Below are positions 36,101 to 44,041 of a DNA stretch of 52,007 nt, in pieces. The translations under genes were made by a program, and so were the position numbers. Origin of the DNA: Candidatus Latescibacterota bacterium (GTDB lineage Bacteria > Latescibacterota > UBA2968 > UBA8231); the NCBI GenBank assembly GCA_022826515.1, contig JAJDUT010000034.1:1-52007 (forward strand), read 5' to 3'. The notes under the pieces are model-generated. The model was not told where the DNA came from and searched no databases. It worked only from the letters and a program-made list of their open reading frames with translations. Each line of letters starts with the position of its first letter. Within the stretch, counting starts at the first letter, position 1.

Positions 36101-37414
36101 CTCCGTCCAATCGCCGACAATATGGAGGAAGGCAACGAGATCATTAAACTGGTTGGGATGATTGGCGGGCTGGTAGGAGACGAAGCAGAGATCGTGCTGA
36201 TCGACCAAGACATGGCTCCGATGGATCCGATGGATCCGGAGGATCCGATGGATCCGATGGATGGGTCCCTTGCCTTCGCTTCTGACGCCGATATCGCTGA
36301 CCAGTCGTACGCGATTGGGACCGCGATAGATCCTCTCATGCTTCCGGCTGCTTCGGGCGGCACGGGTGCCCGGACATATAGGCTGGTGGGTCTGCCGGCG
36401 GGCTTGTCGTTTGACGGGGCTACGCGGACGCTTTCGGGTACACCTACGACAGCGACTGGTGGCGCGGCTGTAGTTACCTACATAGTAACTGACGAGGGCG
36501 GGGCCGCCGCGGTGTTGACCTTCTCCATCACGGTCAACGGCGGGATGAGTATGGCCTTTGGCTTCGCCGATAACACCATGATCCCCGACCAGTCGTACAC
36601 GGCTGGGACCGCGATTGCCCCGCTCGTGCTTCCGGCTGCTTCGGGCGGCACGGGTGCCCTGACGTACAGGCTGGTGGGTCTGCCGGCGGGCTTGTCGTTT
36701 GACGGGGCTACGCGGACGCTTTCGGGTATGCCTACGGCCGCCACTAGCGGTGCGGTCGAAGTCTCCTACATAGTGACTGACGAGGGCGGGTCTATCGCCT
36801 TTTTGACCTTCTCCATCACGGTCAACGCGGCGCTGAGTTTCGGCGACTTGTTTGGCGCTGGTAAGATCGTTCCGACGGATTCGCACGATTTGGCTGAAAT
36901 CCGCGAATTCGTCGTTGGTCAGCGCGTGGAGGGCCTCACGCTGCCGGAAGGCACAGGCGGCACAGCACCGTTGACGTATAGCCTCTCGCCGGCCCTGCCG
37001 GTGGGCCTGACGTTTGACGCGGCTACGCGGACGATTGCGGGTACGCCGATGGCGGCGAGCGAAGCCGTATATACGTACACGGTTACGGACGCCAACGGCG
37101 CAACTGCGTCGCTGGCGTTGCAGACGCTGCCGGCCGCATTCTCCTTGGCGGACAACTATCCGAACCCGTTCAACCCGGCGACGACGATCCAGTATGCGTT
37201 GCCGCAGGCGGCGGACGTGGAACTGACCGTGTATAATGTAGTAGGTCAGCCGGTGCGGACGCTGGTGGCCGAGCATCAGAATGCCGGTCGTTATGTAGTA
37301 GAGTGGGACGCGACCAACGACAGCGGCCATAGCTTGGCGGCGGGGATGTATTTGTACCGCTTGCAGGCGGGTGGAGAGTTCCTCGAAGTCAAGAAGATGC
37401 TGCTGTTGAAGTAA
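33107..37414 (+). CDS. Giant T9SS cargo protein with Calx-beta-like and putative-Ig repeats
   Basis: The 1435-residue protein starts after a GGGGAGGT ribosome-binding site, with signal peptide MTHTKFLMRRLAYVPWLLAV... to about residue 33. It contains six Calx-beta-like beta-sandwich units (recurring pattern SIREDAG ... ATLDGKAL ... RDxDYxAxL ... LTIPAGST) and four putative-Ig repeats (PAGLSFDGATRTLSGTPT). A linker of repeated PMD/EDP units lies near residue 1040, and a T9SS sorting domain ends in KKMLLLK. Calx-beta units often bind calcium. Expected on the surface or secreted, as adhesin or matrix protein. It shares signal peptide, leader and end with the next gene, so the two are duplicates that diverged. 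Confidence 0.85.
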   Translation: MTHTKFLMRRLAYVPWLLAVGLVLGWSGEAVADGPETDGSEPNHSGVMGHSHATDPYLRVSVTEAADSVFVNWSTSYGKNFHTAARNGLAATSYTAAIFPGEVPDDPTAGSLTPVSGTAGTARTAETVMVHSDTLTPGDPLMGGFYWVRMTVLTTDEDGSGTVASTFTKQIAVNSDYMLSVSPTSVREDADPTNIVVKATVDEAVKADTFVPLRFGSNQEGVNSRFRMTLPTLTISQGSKEATGTIRFIPVESTTTPDDDILVRLVTQVGGGKVEGTTDIRLVDADKGSNFINLSFSDASLNKRDAATDIVVTATLDGKPLDEDVRFILTIDKDYERDNPDRAAVRDDHYIARMSPITIRRGRVSGRATISISPRNVDTITDTRSFRVIASNPDGRVMVGTGANAPTVMVNGALIDITGDPTGSITGLSATPFSIREDAGSKEVTLEVTLQNASPTDETVRFNFEDGADAALGGGFKDAIEAERDNHYHVRVQPLVIPQGQKKGMTTMTVTVADDQDGNKARAFTVIAWVGSDKYETGILITDDDSTSESITLEVSPAEISENAGPTTVTVTGILHGKAFGADVVVPLIIDTNPKDMDAAGKEVDVVEATRDLDYRATLNQLTIPSGSTVGTTMITITPATDSNAQEGDEKIRLKGLGNPEAKDEYGDVVALTVTSVDITLKDSAAPDTQPETPSQDPTRPYFAADAKIDDQVYTAGMAIDPLVLPAAMGDDTPFMYNVFSLGLPAGLSFDPATRTLSGTPTAATDGPITAIYTVVDSDGDAGVPLTFSITVNAAEMLAPVIDAEMTATPSLIREDAGTTQVSLTVSLTAAQDTDQRITVTIVAPSAGTEGKPAVRDVDYDATLGAVITIPAGATVGMSTLTLTPRNNTRVDGLKAIGVQATFTSGATILTDIEISDDETPSTSIALSVNPHQLSEDAGTTDVAVTATLDGEALAEDTIVSLIVGNASTAVRDVDYAADFTPLIEIPAGSTIGVTLLTLRPIADNMEEGNEIIKLVGMIGGLVGDEAEIVLIDQDMAPMDPMDPEDPMDPMDGSLAFASDADIADQSYAIGTAIDPLMLPAASGGTGARTYRLVGLPAGLSFDGATRTLSGTPTTATGGAAVVTYIVTDEGGAAAVLTFSITVNGGMSMAFGFADNTMIPDQSYTAGTAIAPLVLPAASGGTGALTYRLVGLPAGLSFDGATRTLSGMPTAATSGAVEVSYIVTDEGGSIAFLTFSITVNAALSFGDLFGAGKIVPTDSHDLAEIREFVVGQRVEGLTLPEGTGGTAPLTYSLSPALPVGLTFDAATRTIAGTPMAASEAVYTYTVTDANGATASLALQTLPAAFSLADNYPNPFNPATTIQYALPQAADVELTVYNVVGQPVRTLVAEHQNAGRYVVEWDATNDSGHSLAAGMYLYRLQAGGEFLEVKKMLLLK
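36341..36740 (+). repeat. Near-identical putative-Ig DNA repeats, 288-bp period
   Basis: Within the 33107 gene, a ~100-base segment starting CTTCCGGCTGCTTCGGGCGG at 36341 recurs at 36629 with only a few changes. The offset is 288 bases (96 codons). It indicates recent internal duplication or conversion of one Ig-like domain. Confidence 0.85.
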
Positions 37415-37442
37415 GCGTCCGCTGTAGTTTAGCGATTTAGTG

Positions 37443-37478
37443 AAATAGGGCCTCAAACTTCGATTTGAGGCCCTATTT
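37443..37478 (+). terminator. Hairpin terminator after the 1435-residue gene
   Basis: Perfect 15-bp arms AAATAGGGCCTCAAA (37443-37457) and TTTGAGGCCCTATTT (37464-37478) with loop CTTCGA. The right arm itself ends in the T-rich stretch. Almost the same hairpin as at 31494. Confidence 0.88.
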
Positions 37479-37524
37479 TGTATGTTAAATTTTACTAGGG
37501 ATTTAGCCTTGGGGAGGTAGAATC

Positions 37525-40500
37525 GTGATACAGACAAAGTTGTTGATGCAGCGCCTAGCCTATGCGTCTTGGCTGCTGGCTGCTGGCTTATTGGGCTGGG
37601 CTGGAGAGGTTGCGGCTCAGACGCTGACGGTGCGCTTTGAGGCGATGCCTGAATGGCACGACGGCAGCGAGTTCGCGTTTGAGCTTCACTTCAGTGAAGA
37701 AATCGAAATGAGCTTCGTGAATCTGCGGGACCATGTGCTCGACGTGACCGACGGCACGGTGAAAAGTGCGCAGCGCTTGACCGAGGGCAGCAACCTAGGC
37801 TGGGAGATTGTCATTGAGCCGGACTCGGAGGTAGATGTGTCCATCGCGCTGCCGGCGACAGTCGATTGCACGGCGGCAAGTGCGGTATGTACGGCGGACG
37901 GTCGGGCCTTGTCGGGTGAGCTAGCGGCGCTTGTGCCCGGATTGCCCTTAGCGCCCACCAACGTGGTGGCGACCCTTGTAAACGGCGCACTTTCGGTTAC
38001 GTGGGAACAAACCGGAACCAACCAAGAGCAAAATACCTACCAGGTGAGATACCGGGAGCAGGGAACGGCGGCTTGGGAATCTGTTGTCTCAGAAGAACAA
38101 AGGATGAGGTTACAGGCTCTGCAAGACGAATATGCCGACCTGATTGACACGGTGCGGCAATACTACGACATCAACAAGGATACCGCCAGCCGGGGCGAGA
38201 ACTGGCTGCGGGTGCTGATCGCCTTTGGCGTGGAGTATTCGGCTATCTTAACGCCTTATACGGTGGCTGAGGCCGAGGAGAGCCTCAAAATATGGTCGGG
38301 CTGGCAACCCGTCCTCGACGCCCTCAAGAAGTTCCAAGCCGACAGTCAAGAAATAACATACGCGGAAGGTGCTGGTACTACTGTGCCGTACGAGGCTACC
38401 GGCCTGAACAGCGAGGCGATTTATGAAGTGCAGGTGCGCTCGGCAAAATCGAAATTCGTATCCGAATGGGCACCAGAGCCGCCCGCGTTGACAGGAGCGA
38501 TGAGTTCCGATATAACGGTGAGTTCCGACGAGGCTGCGGATATTAGTACCTCGACAACGGCGCAGGCGGACTTGGTGCTGTCGGTAAACCTCGCGAGTGT
38601 ACGCGAAGACGCCGGTGAGACCGATGTTGAAGTGACGGTCGAAGTCACTGATGATACCGCGGTGGATATAGATACGTATGTGCTGTTGGATGTCTCCCAT
38701 GAAGGGCTTAATAGTCGCTTCTACATCGGGCTGCCCGTTCTCAGGATTCCGGCTGGCGAGAAAAAGGCCACGGAGACGCTCACCTTCATTCCCATCAACG
38801 ACGATATCATCGACGAAGATCTTCCCATTGTGATCAGCGGCAATGCTGGCCGTAAGACGGTTGAACCAGCGACTATTACGCTGATTGACGACGACAAGGA
38901 GAGCAGAAACATCAACCTGTCGGCGGATATTGACGAGCTAAACCGGTTCGATGGTGCAACCGAAATCACGGTGACAGCAACCTTGGATGGAAAGGTTTTA
39001 AACGAGGAGACGAGCTTCGCCTTGACCATTAGCGATCATCCCGGCTTGACACACGATCCCAACACCGATACCGATGGCGATGGCGATATCGACGATGCCG
39101 ATGCGACGAAGGATAATCGCGAGGCGGAGCGCGATTTGGACTACACTGTAACGCTGACGACGCTGACGATTCCGAGCAATTCAGTGTCGGGGACGGCGAC
39201 GATTACCATCACTCCTCGAAGCCGATTGCCTGGCACGATCCGGGTGGGATCCCCTGATAATGATACGGACGCGGACGCTCCAGGAATACAGATTGAAGAC
39301 GATGGGCTAACACTCCGTCCGGTAGATATAAAAATAAAGAAGGAGATCGCTGCCACGGCCGATGCCATTACGCTCAGTCAAGAGAGTATCCGCGAGGACG
39401 CCGGTGAAACGGCGATCGAGCTGAAAGTCTCCTTGACGGAGGCCCTGGTTGAGGACGAGACGGTGAGGCTCACTGTTTTGCCGACCGGCGCTGTTTTGCC
39501 GTCTGGAGCTACTGTGACGAACACGCCGACACGCGATGTGGACTACAAGCTGGTCTTTGGCCCGCCATTCATCATTCCGGCTGGTGCTACCGAGGGGACG
39601 ACGACGCTCACCATCACCCCGATCAACGACACCGATGTGGTTCAGCGAGGGGCGATATACATACAGGTTACAGTCGGTGCCGTGTTGGCGACTAGAACGA
39701 TAGTGATCGCCGACGACGACGCGAAGAGCATGAACATTGCGCTGACGGTGGATCCGGCTACGATAAGCGAAGGGGACGGTGTGACCGATGTTGTGGTGAC
39801 CGGAACGTTGGATGGGAAGGTTTTCGACGCTAATGTGGTCATGATCTTGACCATTGACTCTGATCCCAAGGATACGGACGATAACGGCAATGTCGTGGAT
39901 GTTGTTGAGGCGACGCGCGACATAGACTATACGGCAAGGATGCGTCGTCTGACGATTCCGGCCGGCTCGGTGTCGGGTACGACGACGATCAACATTACCC
40001 CTGTTGACGACAAGAGCGCGGAGGCCGACGAGATAATCAGGGTGACTGTGCCGTACGACAACAATCAAATCACCACCCAATATGCTGACGGGGACGATGT
40101 CAAGGTGACGGTCAGCACCGCGGACATAATGCTGAAAGACACCGGTGCAGGCGGCGTGCCTTCGTTTGCGGACGTTGCCATCGACGCCCAGACGTATGTG
40201 GTTGGGAGGGCGATTGCCGATTGGGTGCTGCCGGAGGCATCGGGTGGCGACGGCGCGCTGACGTATAGCGTTTCGTCCTTGCCGTCGGGTTTGGAGTTTG
40301 CCGCGGCTACGCGGACGCTTGGGGGCACGCCTACGGCAGCGACCGTGGTTGCGGTCACCTACACTGCGACTGACGACGACGGCGACACAGCCACGTTGAC
40401 CTTCACCATTGCGATCCCGGAGGAAGGAACGGTGCCGGTCTTCGCAGCAGATGCTTCGATCAACGCCCAGACATACACGGCTGGTACGACGATTACCGAT

Positions 40501-41736
40501 TGGGTGCTGCCGGAGGCATCGGGTGGCGACGGCGCGTTGACGTATAGCGTTTCGACTTTGCCGTCGGGTTTGGAGTTTGCCGCGGCTACGCGGACGCTTG
40601 GGGGCACGCCTACGGCAGCGACCGACGGTGCGGTTGCCGTCACCTACACCGCAACTGACGATAACAGCGCCACGGCCACGCTGACTTTTTCCATCACGGT
40701 CAATCCTGCGCCTAGGGTTGCGCCCGCTAGATTAACGGCGGTGCCGGCGGTGATCCGCGAGGACGCTGCGACGACGGAAGTCTCGCTGACGTTTACCTTG
40801 GGGGCTGCTGCCACGTCTGTCGAAATCGTGCGGTTTGCCATTGTGGATCCAAGCGAGGGGACGGCGGCGACGCGCGATGTGGACTATACGGCGAAACTAA
40901 ATGCGATTATCGTCATTCCGGTTGGCGCTACCGAGGGGACGACGACGCTGACCTTTACTCCCATCAACGACGATGATGAAGAGGGCCTGAAGGCTTTGGG
41001 CGTGCAGGCTACGCTCATATCGACAAATGAGACCCTATTGACGGACATCGAGCTCAGAGATGACGAAACCCCGAGTACGTCCATCGCGTTGTCGGCGGAC
41101 CCGAACACGTTGAGCGAGAATGACGATTTGATCACTGTTGCGATCACCGCCACGTTGGACGGCAAGGCATTGGAAGAAGATGCAACCGTACGCTTGGCTA
41201 TTGATAACGAGTCCTCAGCGACGCGCGATTTGGACTACGCCGCGCTATTTACTCCTATGATTGAGATTCCGGCTGGCTCGATAACAGGGACGATGAATTT
41301 TTACGTCGATCCAGTCGCCGACAACTTGGAGGAAGGCGACGAGATCATCAGGCTGATCGGGACGATTGACGGGCTGGAGGGGGGCGAGGTAGAAATCACG
41401 CTGAGCGACCCGGGAGCGTCAGAGGCGGCGAAGACAGCGGTTCAAACGCGGCCGGAAGCGTTTGCCTTGGCGGACAATTTCCCCAACCCGTTCAACCCAG
41501 CGACGACGATCCAGTATGCGCTGCCGCAGGCGGCGGACGTGGAGTTGACCGTGTATAATGTAGTAGGTCAGCCGGTGCGGACGCTGGTTGCCGAATATCA
41601 GAGTGCGGGTCGCTACGCAGTGGAGTGGGATGCGACCGACGACAGCGGGCATCGCTTGTCGTCGGGGATGTATTTTTACCGCTTGCAGGCGGGTGGCGAG
41701 TTCGTTGAAGTCAAGAAGATGCTGCTGCTCAGGTAA
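37525..41736 (+). CDS. Giant T9SS cargo protein with split FnIII, Calx-beta-like and putative-Ig repeats
   Basis: The 1403-residue protein starts at GTG 37525 after GGGGAGGT. After a signal peptide (to about residue 32) comes a ~100-residue Ig-like domain (HDGSEFAFELHFSEEI ... GSNLGWEIVIEPDS), then a FnIII domain (APTNVVATL ... TYQVRYREQGT ... YEVQVRSAKS) interrupted by ~90 helical residues. Six Calx-beta-like units follow, one with an inserted calcium-loop-like DTDGDGDIDDAD (about 39060-39100). Two nearly identical putative-Ig units (PSGLEFAAATRTLGGTPTAA) and the T9SS sorting domain ending KKMLLLR complete it. Surface or secreted location expected; function unknown, perhaps adhesion. It is a paralogue of the preceding gene. 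Confidence 0.85.
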   Translation: MIQTKLLMQRLAYASWLLAAGLLGWAGEVAAQTLTVRFEAMPEWHDGSEFAFELHFSEEIEMSFVNLRDHVLDVTDGTVKSAQRLTEGSNLGWEIVIEPDSEVDVSIALPATVDCTAASAVCTADGRALSGELAALVPGLPLAPTNVVATLVNGALSVTWEQTGTNQEQNTYQVRYREQGTAAWESVVSEEQRMRLQALQDEYADLIDTVRQYYDINKDTASRGENWLRVLIAFGVEYSAILTPYTVAEAEESLKIWSGWQPVLDALKKFQADSQEITYAEGAGTTVPYEATGLNSEAIYEVQVRSAKSKFVSEWAPEPPALTGAMSSDITVSSDEAADISTSTTAQADLVLSVNLASVREDAGETDVEVTVEVTDDTAVDIDTYVLLDVSHEGLNSRFYIGLPVLRIPAGEKKATETLTFIPINDDIIDEDLPIVISGNAGRKTVEPATITLIDDDKESRNINLSADIDELNRFDGATEITVTATLDGKVLNEETSFALTISDHPGLTHDPNTDTDGDGDIDDADATKDNREAERDLDYTVTLTTLTIPSNSVSGTATITITPRSRLPGTIRVGSPDNDTDADAPGIQIEDDGLTLRPVDIKIKKEIAATADAITLSQESIREDAGETAIELKVSLTEALVEDETVRLTVLPTGAVLPSGATVTNTPTRDVDYKLVFGPPFIIPAGATEGTTTLTITPINDTDVVQRGAIYIQVTVGAVLATRTIVIADDDAKSMNIALTVDPATISEGDGVTDVVVTGTLDGKVFDANVVMILTIDSDPKDTDDNGNVVDVVEATRDIDYTARMRRLTIPAGSVSGTTTINITPVDDKSAEADEIIRVTVPYDNNQITTQYADGDDVKVTVSTADIMLKDTGAGGVPSFADVAIDAQTYVVGRAIADWVLPEASGGDGALTYSVSSLPSGLEFAAATRTLGGTPTAATVVAVTYTATDDDGDTATLTFTIAIPEEGTVPVFAADASINAQTYTAGTTITDWVLPEASGGDGALTYSVSTLPSGLEFAAATRTLGGTPTAATDGAVAVTYTATDDNSATATLTFSITVNPAPRVAPARLTAVPAVIREDAATTEVSLTFTLGAAATSVEIVRFAIVDPSEGTAATRDVDYTAKLNAIIVIPVGATEGTTTLTFTPINDDDEEGLKALGVQATLISTNETLLTDIELRDDETPSTSIALSADPNTLSENDDLITVAITATLDGKALEEDATVRLAIDNESSATRDLDYAALFTPMIEIPAGSITGTMNFYVDPVADNLEEGDEIIRLIGTIDGLEGGEVEITLSDPGASEAAKTAVQTRPEAFALADNFPNPFNPATTIQYALPQAADVELTVYNVVGQPVRTLVAEYQSAGRYAVEWDATDDSGHRLSSGMYFYRLQAGGEFVEVKKMLLLR
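40217..40623 (+). repeat. 128-bp direct repeat coding duplicated putative-Ig domains
   Basis: A ~128-base segment (40217-40344) starting CCGATTGGGTGCTGCCGGAG is repeated at 40496-40623 with very few differences. The offset is 279 bases (93 codons). It is a recent in-frame duplication of one Ig-like unit. Confidence 0.88.
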
Positions 41737-41759
41737 GCAGCGCTGCACAGCGAGTCAGC

Positions 41760-41790
41760 AAAATGGGACCTCAAATCGAGGTCCCATTTT
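41760..41790. terminator. Bidirectional hairpin terminator between convergent units
   Basis: Perfect arms AAAATGGGACCTC (41760-41772) and GAGGTCCCATTTT (41778-41790) with a five-base loop, A-rich on one side and T-rich on the other. It can end both the cargo gene and the minus-strand ABC operon. Confidence 0.88.
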
Positions 41791-41823
41791 GTGTTTATCA
41801 GTGAAGTAGGGCGACTGCATCTT

Positions 41824-42531
41824 TTACGCTTCCTCAACGGCAAAGTAGTGCTCCAATTCCCGTAGCGTATCCGGGGCTGTGTGGATATCGCGCACGATGA
41901 TGCCGCGCTCAATGACGGCAATCCGGCGGCAGACTTCGGTGATGTGGTTGAGGTCGTGGCTGGAGATGACGAGGGTAGTATCAGTGGTTTGGTCGAGGGT
42001 TTTTAGCGTGTCCTTGAGGCGGATTTGGCTCGTCGGATCGAGGTTGGTGAAAGGCTCGTCCAGTACCAGCAGCCGCGGCTCGACCATCAAGGCTGCAACA
42101 AGTCCCATTTTTTTCTTGTTACCCTCGGATAAATTGCGGATGTACTCAGTTCCATTGAGCGGTTGATCGCCGAAAAAGGGACGGTAGTGGTCCCATTTTT
42201 CTTTTACCTGAACCGGGTTCATGCCGTACAGGCTGCCGACGAAGTGGATGTATTCCACGGGCGTCAGGTAGTCTATTAGGAAGCCAGGGCCTAAGTAGGA
42301 TCCTGTATAGCCCTTCCAAGCGTCGTCTTGGGCCACGTTTTGCCCGTTGAGCAGCACTTGGCCTTCGCTCGGGCGGATCAGATCGAGGACGAGGCGCAAA
42401 AAGGTGGTCTTGCCAGCGCCGTTGTTGCCCACCAAGCCGAAGCTAGCACCGCTGTCGATATCGAGTTCGGGCAGGTCGAGAACCGTGGCTAGGCCGTAGC
42501 GCTTTTGCAAATTTTGGACTTGTAGGTGCAT
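41824..42531 (-). CDS. ABC transporter ATPase (second of the operon)
   Basis: The 235-residue ATPase has Walker A GNNGAGKTT, signature NLSEGNKKKMGL, Walker B RLLVLDEPFTNLDP and switch His in VISSHDLNH. It belongs to the ABC-2/drug-export type. Its start lies two bases after the end of the DUF5687 permease gene, so those two probably form one transporter. It is the last gene of the seven-gene minus-strand operon. Confidence 0.93.
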   Translation of the reverse strand: MHLQVQNLQKRYGLATVLDLPELDIDSGASFGLVGNNGAGKTTFLRLVLDLIRPSEGQVLLNGQNVAQDDAWKGYTGSYLGPGFLIDYLTPVEYIHFVGSLYGMNPVQVKEKWDHYRPFFGDQPLNGTEYIRNLSEGNKKKMGLVAALMVEPRLLVLDEPFTNLDPTSQIRLKDTLKTLDQTTDTTLVISSHDLNHITEVCRRIAVIERGIIVRDIHTAPDTLRELEHYFAVEEA

Positions 42532-42533
42532 GT

Positions 42534-44039
42534 TCAGGTGCTCCCCCTAAAACCGGCAGCCATGCGGTACTTGCACTTTTGCAGCCGATGGGCCAACAAA
42601 CGGACCCAAACAGGACTGAGTGCCCAGCACAGCAGGCCGCCGACAGCTAGAGACAACGGGCCATAGTCGGTCGCCAGCATTAGAATCGCGGGTAGGGCCA
42701 ACAAGGGGATGATGGCTAGCAGATGGTGCAGGGAGGTGCCCTGCTGGTTAAAAAATGAGGAAGGGGCGATATAGAGGCGTTTGCGGTTCATGGTGGCGAA
42801 AAAAAGCATACAAGCCGTGCTAAAACCGATATTGTAGAGCAAAAAGACGCTGTACGTGACGAGTAATTCAGAAGCAAAGATCAGCAAGAACGGCAGGCAC
42901 ACTAGGGCTAATACCGGGCAGGAAATTTGCATCAGTAGTAGTTTGGCCCATAGCAAGTGACGGAAATGGACCGGCCGGGTCAGATGGCCGTCAAAATAAA
43001 GACTCTCCCAACCGAACATAAATTGGCCGTAGTTGACCACGAAACCACTAGTGAGAAAGAATCCCCAAAAAATATGGTAGAATATTAAGGTGGCCGTAGG
43101 CACAACAGAGTCGGACGAACCACGGGTAAGAAGTATGAAGTTTATCAGCCCCGCCGCTGAAAACATCAGGGCAGACCACAGGATTTGTCGGGGCCGTTTA
43201 TTGCGGATCGCTAGTTTGATTTCTAACGCCATCAGTTGGCCTACCGGACCTAAGCCGGCTAGCCAGTCGAGTAAACTTTGAGATTTAGTAGTGAAGCCTT
43301 TTTCGGACGAGGCTTCGTCGTGCAAATGGTCCTTTAACAAGCGACAGGTCAAGCCAAAGAGCAGGCAAGTCGCCGCTAGCAGGGCCAGCGCCAACACAGG
43401 GCCGCCCGGTCCCAGCAAAGAGTCGAATACTGCGCTCGACAGTGCGTTCGTATAGCCCCACTGCCGCCAATAATCCAACGCGATTAGGCCGCTGACTCCA
43501 CCGCCCAAGATCCAGACTGGCAAGGCGCGTCTGGCCAAGACTAGGCGGACGCAGATGACCAAGTAGTTGGATAGACCGAGGACCGCCACGATGGTCGCCA
43601 ACCAAGACAGCGCTGTAAAAGCTGGGTAATCCAGTGCTAGATTGCTGATCCAGAACGGGATGAAGAAGGCCAGCGGCAATAGGTTGTGCAGGTGGAACAG
43701 GGCCGCCAAAGAGAAAAATCGCGCTAGCGCGGGCCGGGAAATGGGCAAGTGAAGATAGGGGCCAATTTTTAGCTGTGGCGTATTTTGGAAGAGTAAGCGG
43801 CCTAGGAACAAGAGCAAGAAGCCGCTCAATAAGTGTTGATTGACTACGCGGACGACATCGGCTGCGGGATCTTGGCTAGTTAGCAGACGACCGATCATGG
43901 CACCCGAGAGGGCGAGGACGAGCAGGAAGTACAGCGCTAGCAGAACTAGAAAAATGGCGTAGGCGACGCTTATGCCACGCCAAGAGGGGTTGCGGATGAA
44001 CTCATTCCACTGGTGGCTCAGTAGATTGCGATAGAGCAT
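42534..44039 (-). CDS. DUF5687-type ABC permease
   Basis: The 501-residue polytopic protein has about 12 hydrophobic helices in two clusters separated by a charged loop (KDHLHDEASSEKGF). The N-terminus LLYRNLLSHQWNEFIRNPSW-like and the segment FGWESLYFDGHLTRP match DUF5687 proteins found mainly in Bacteroidota next to an ABC ATPase. Function is unknown; it is presumably the membrane part of an exporter or membrane-acting machine with the next gene's ATPase. It starts two bases after the DUF4340 gene. Confidence 0.82.
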   Translation of the reverse strand: MLYRNLLSHQWNEFIRNPSWRGISVAYAIFLVLLALYFLLVLALSGAMIGRLLTSQDPAADVVRVVNQHLLSGFLLLFLGRLLFQNTPQLKIGPYLHLPISRPALARFFSLAALFHLHNLLPLAFFIPFWISNLALDYPAFTALSWLATIVAVLGLSNYLVICVRLVLARRALPVWILGGGVSGLIALDYWRQWGYTNALSSAVFDSLLGPGGPVLALALLAATCLLFGLTCRLLKDHLHDEASSEKGFTTKSQSLLDWLAGLGPVGQLMALEIKLAIRNKRPRQILWSALMFSAAGLINFILLTRGSSDSVVPTATLIFYHIFWGFFLTSGFVVNYGQFMFGWESLYFDGHLTRPVHFRHLLWAKLLLMQISCPVLALVCLPFLLIFASELLVTYSVFLLYNIGFSTACMLFFATMNRKRLYIAPSSFFNQQGTSLHHLLAIIPLLALPAILMLATDYGPLSLAVGGLLCWALSPVWVRLLAHRLQKCKYRMAAGFRGST

Positions 44040-44041
44040 GG

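Noticed and set aside
35951..37537. 528-residue minus-strand frame opposite the 1435-residue T9SS gene
   Set aside because: Arg/His-rich and repetitive only because the opposite strand is repetitive; no start signals.
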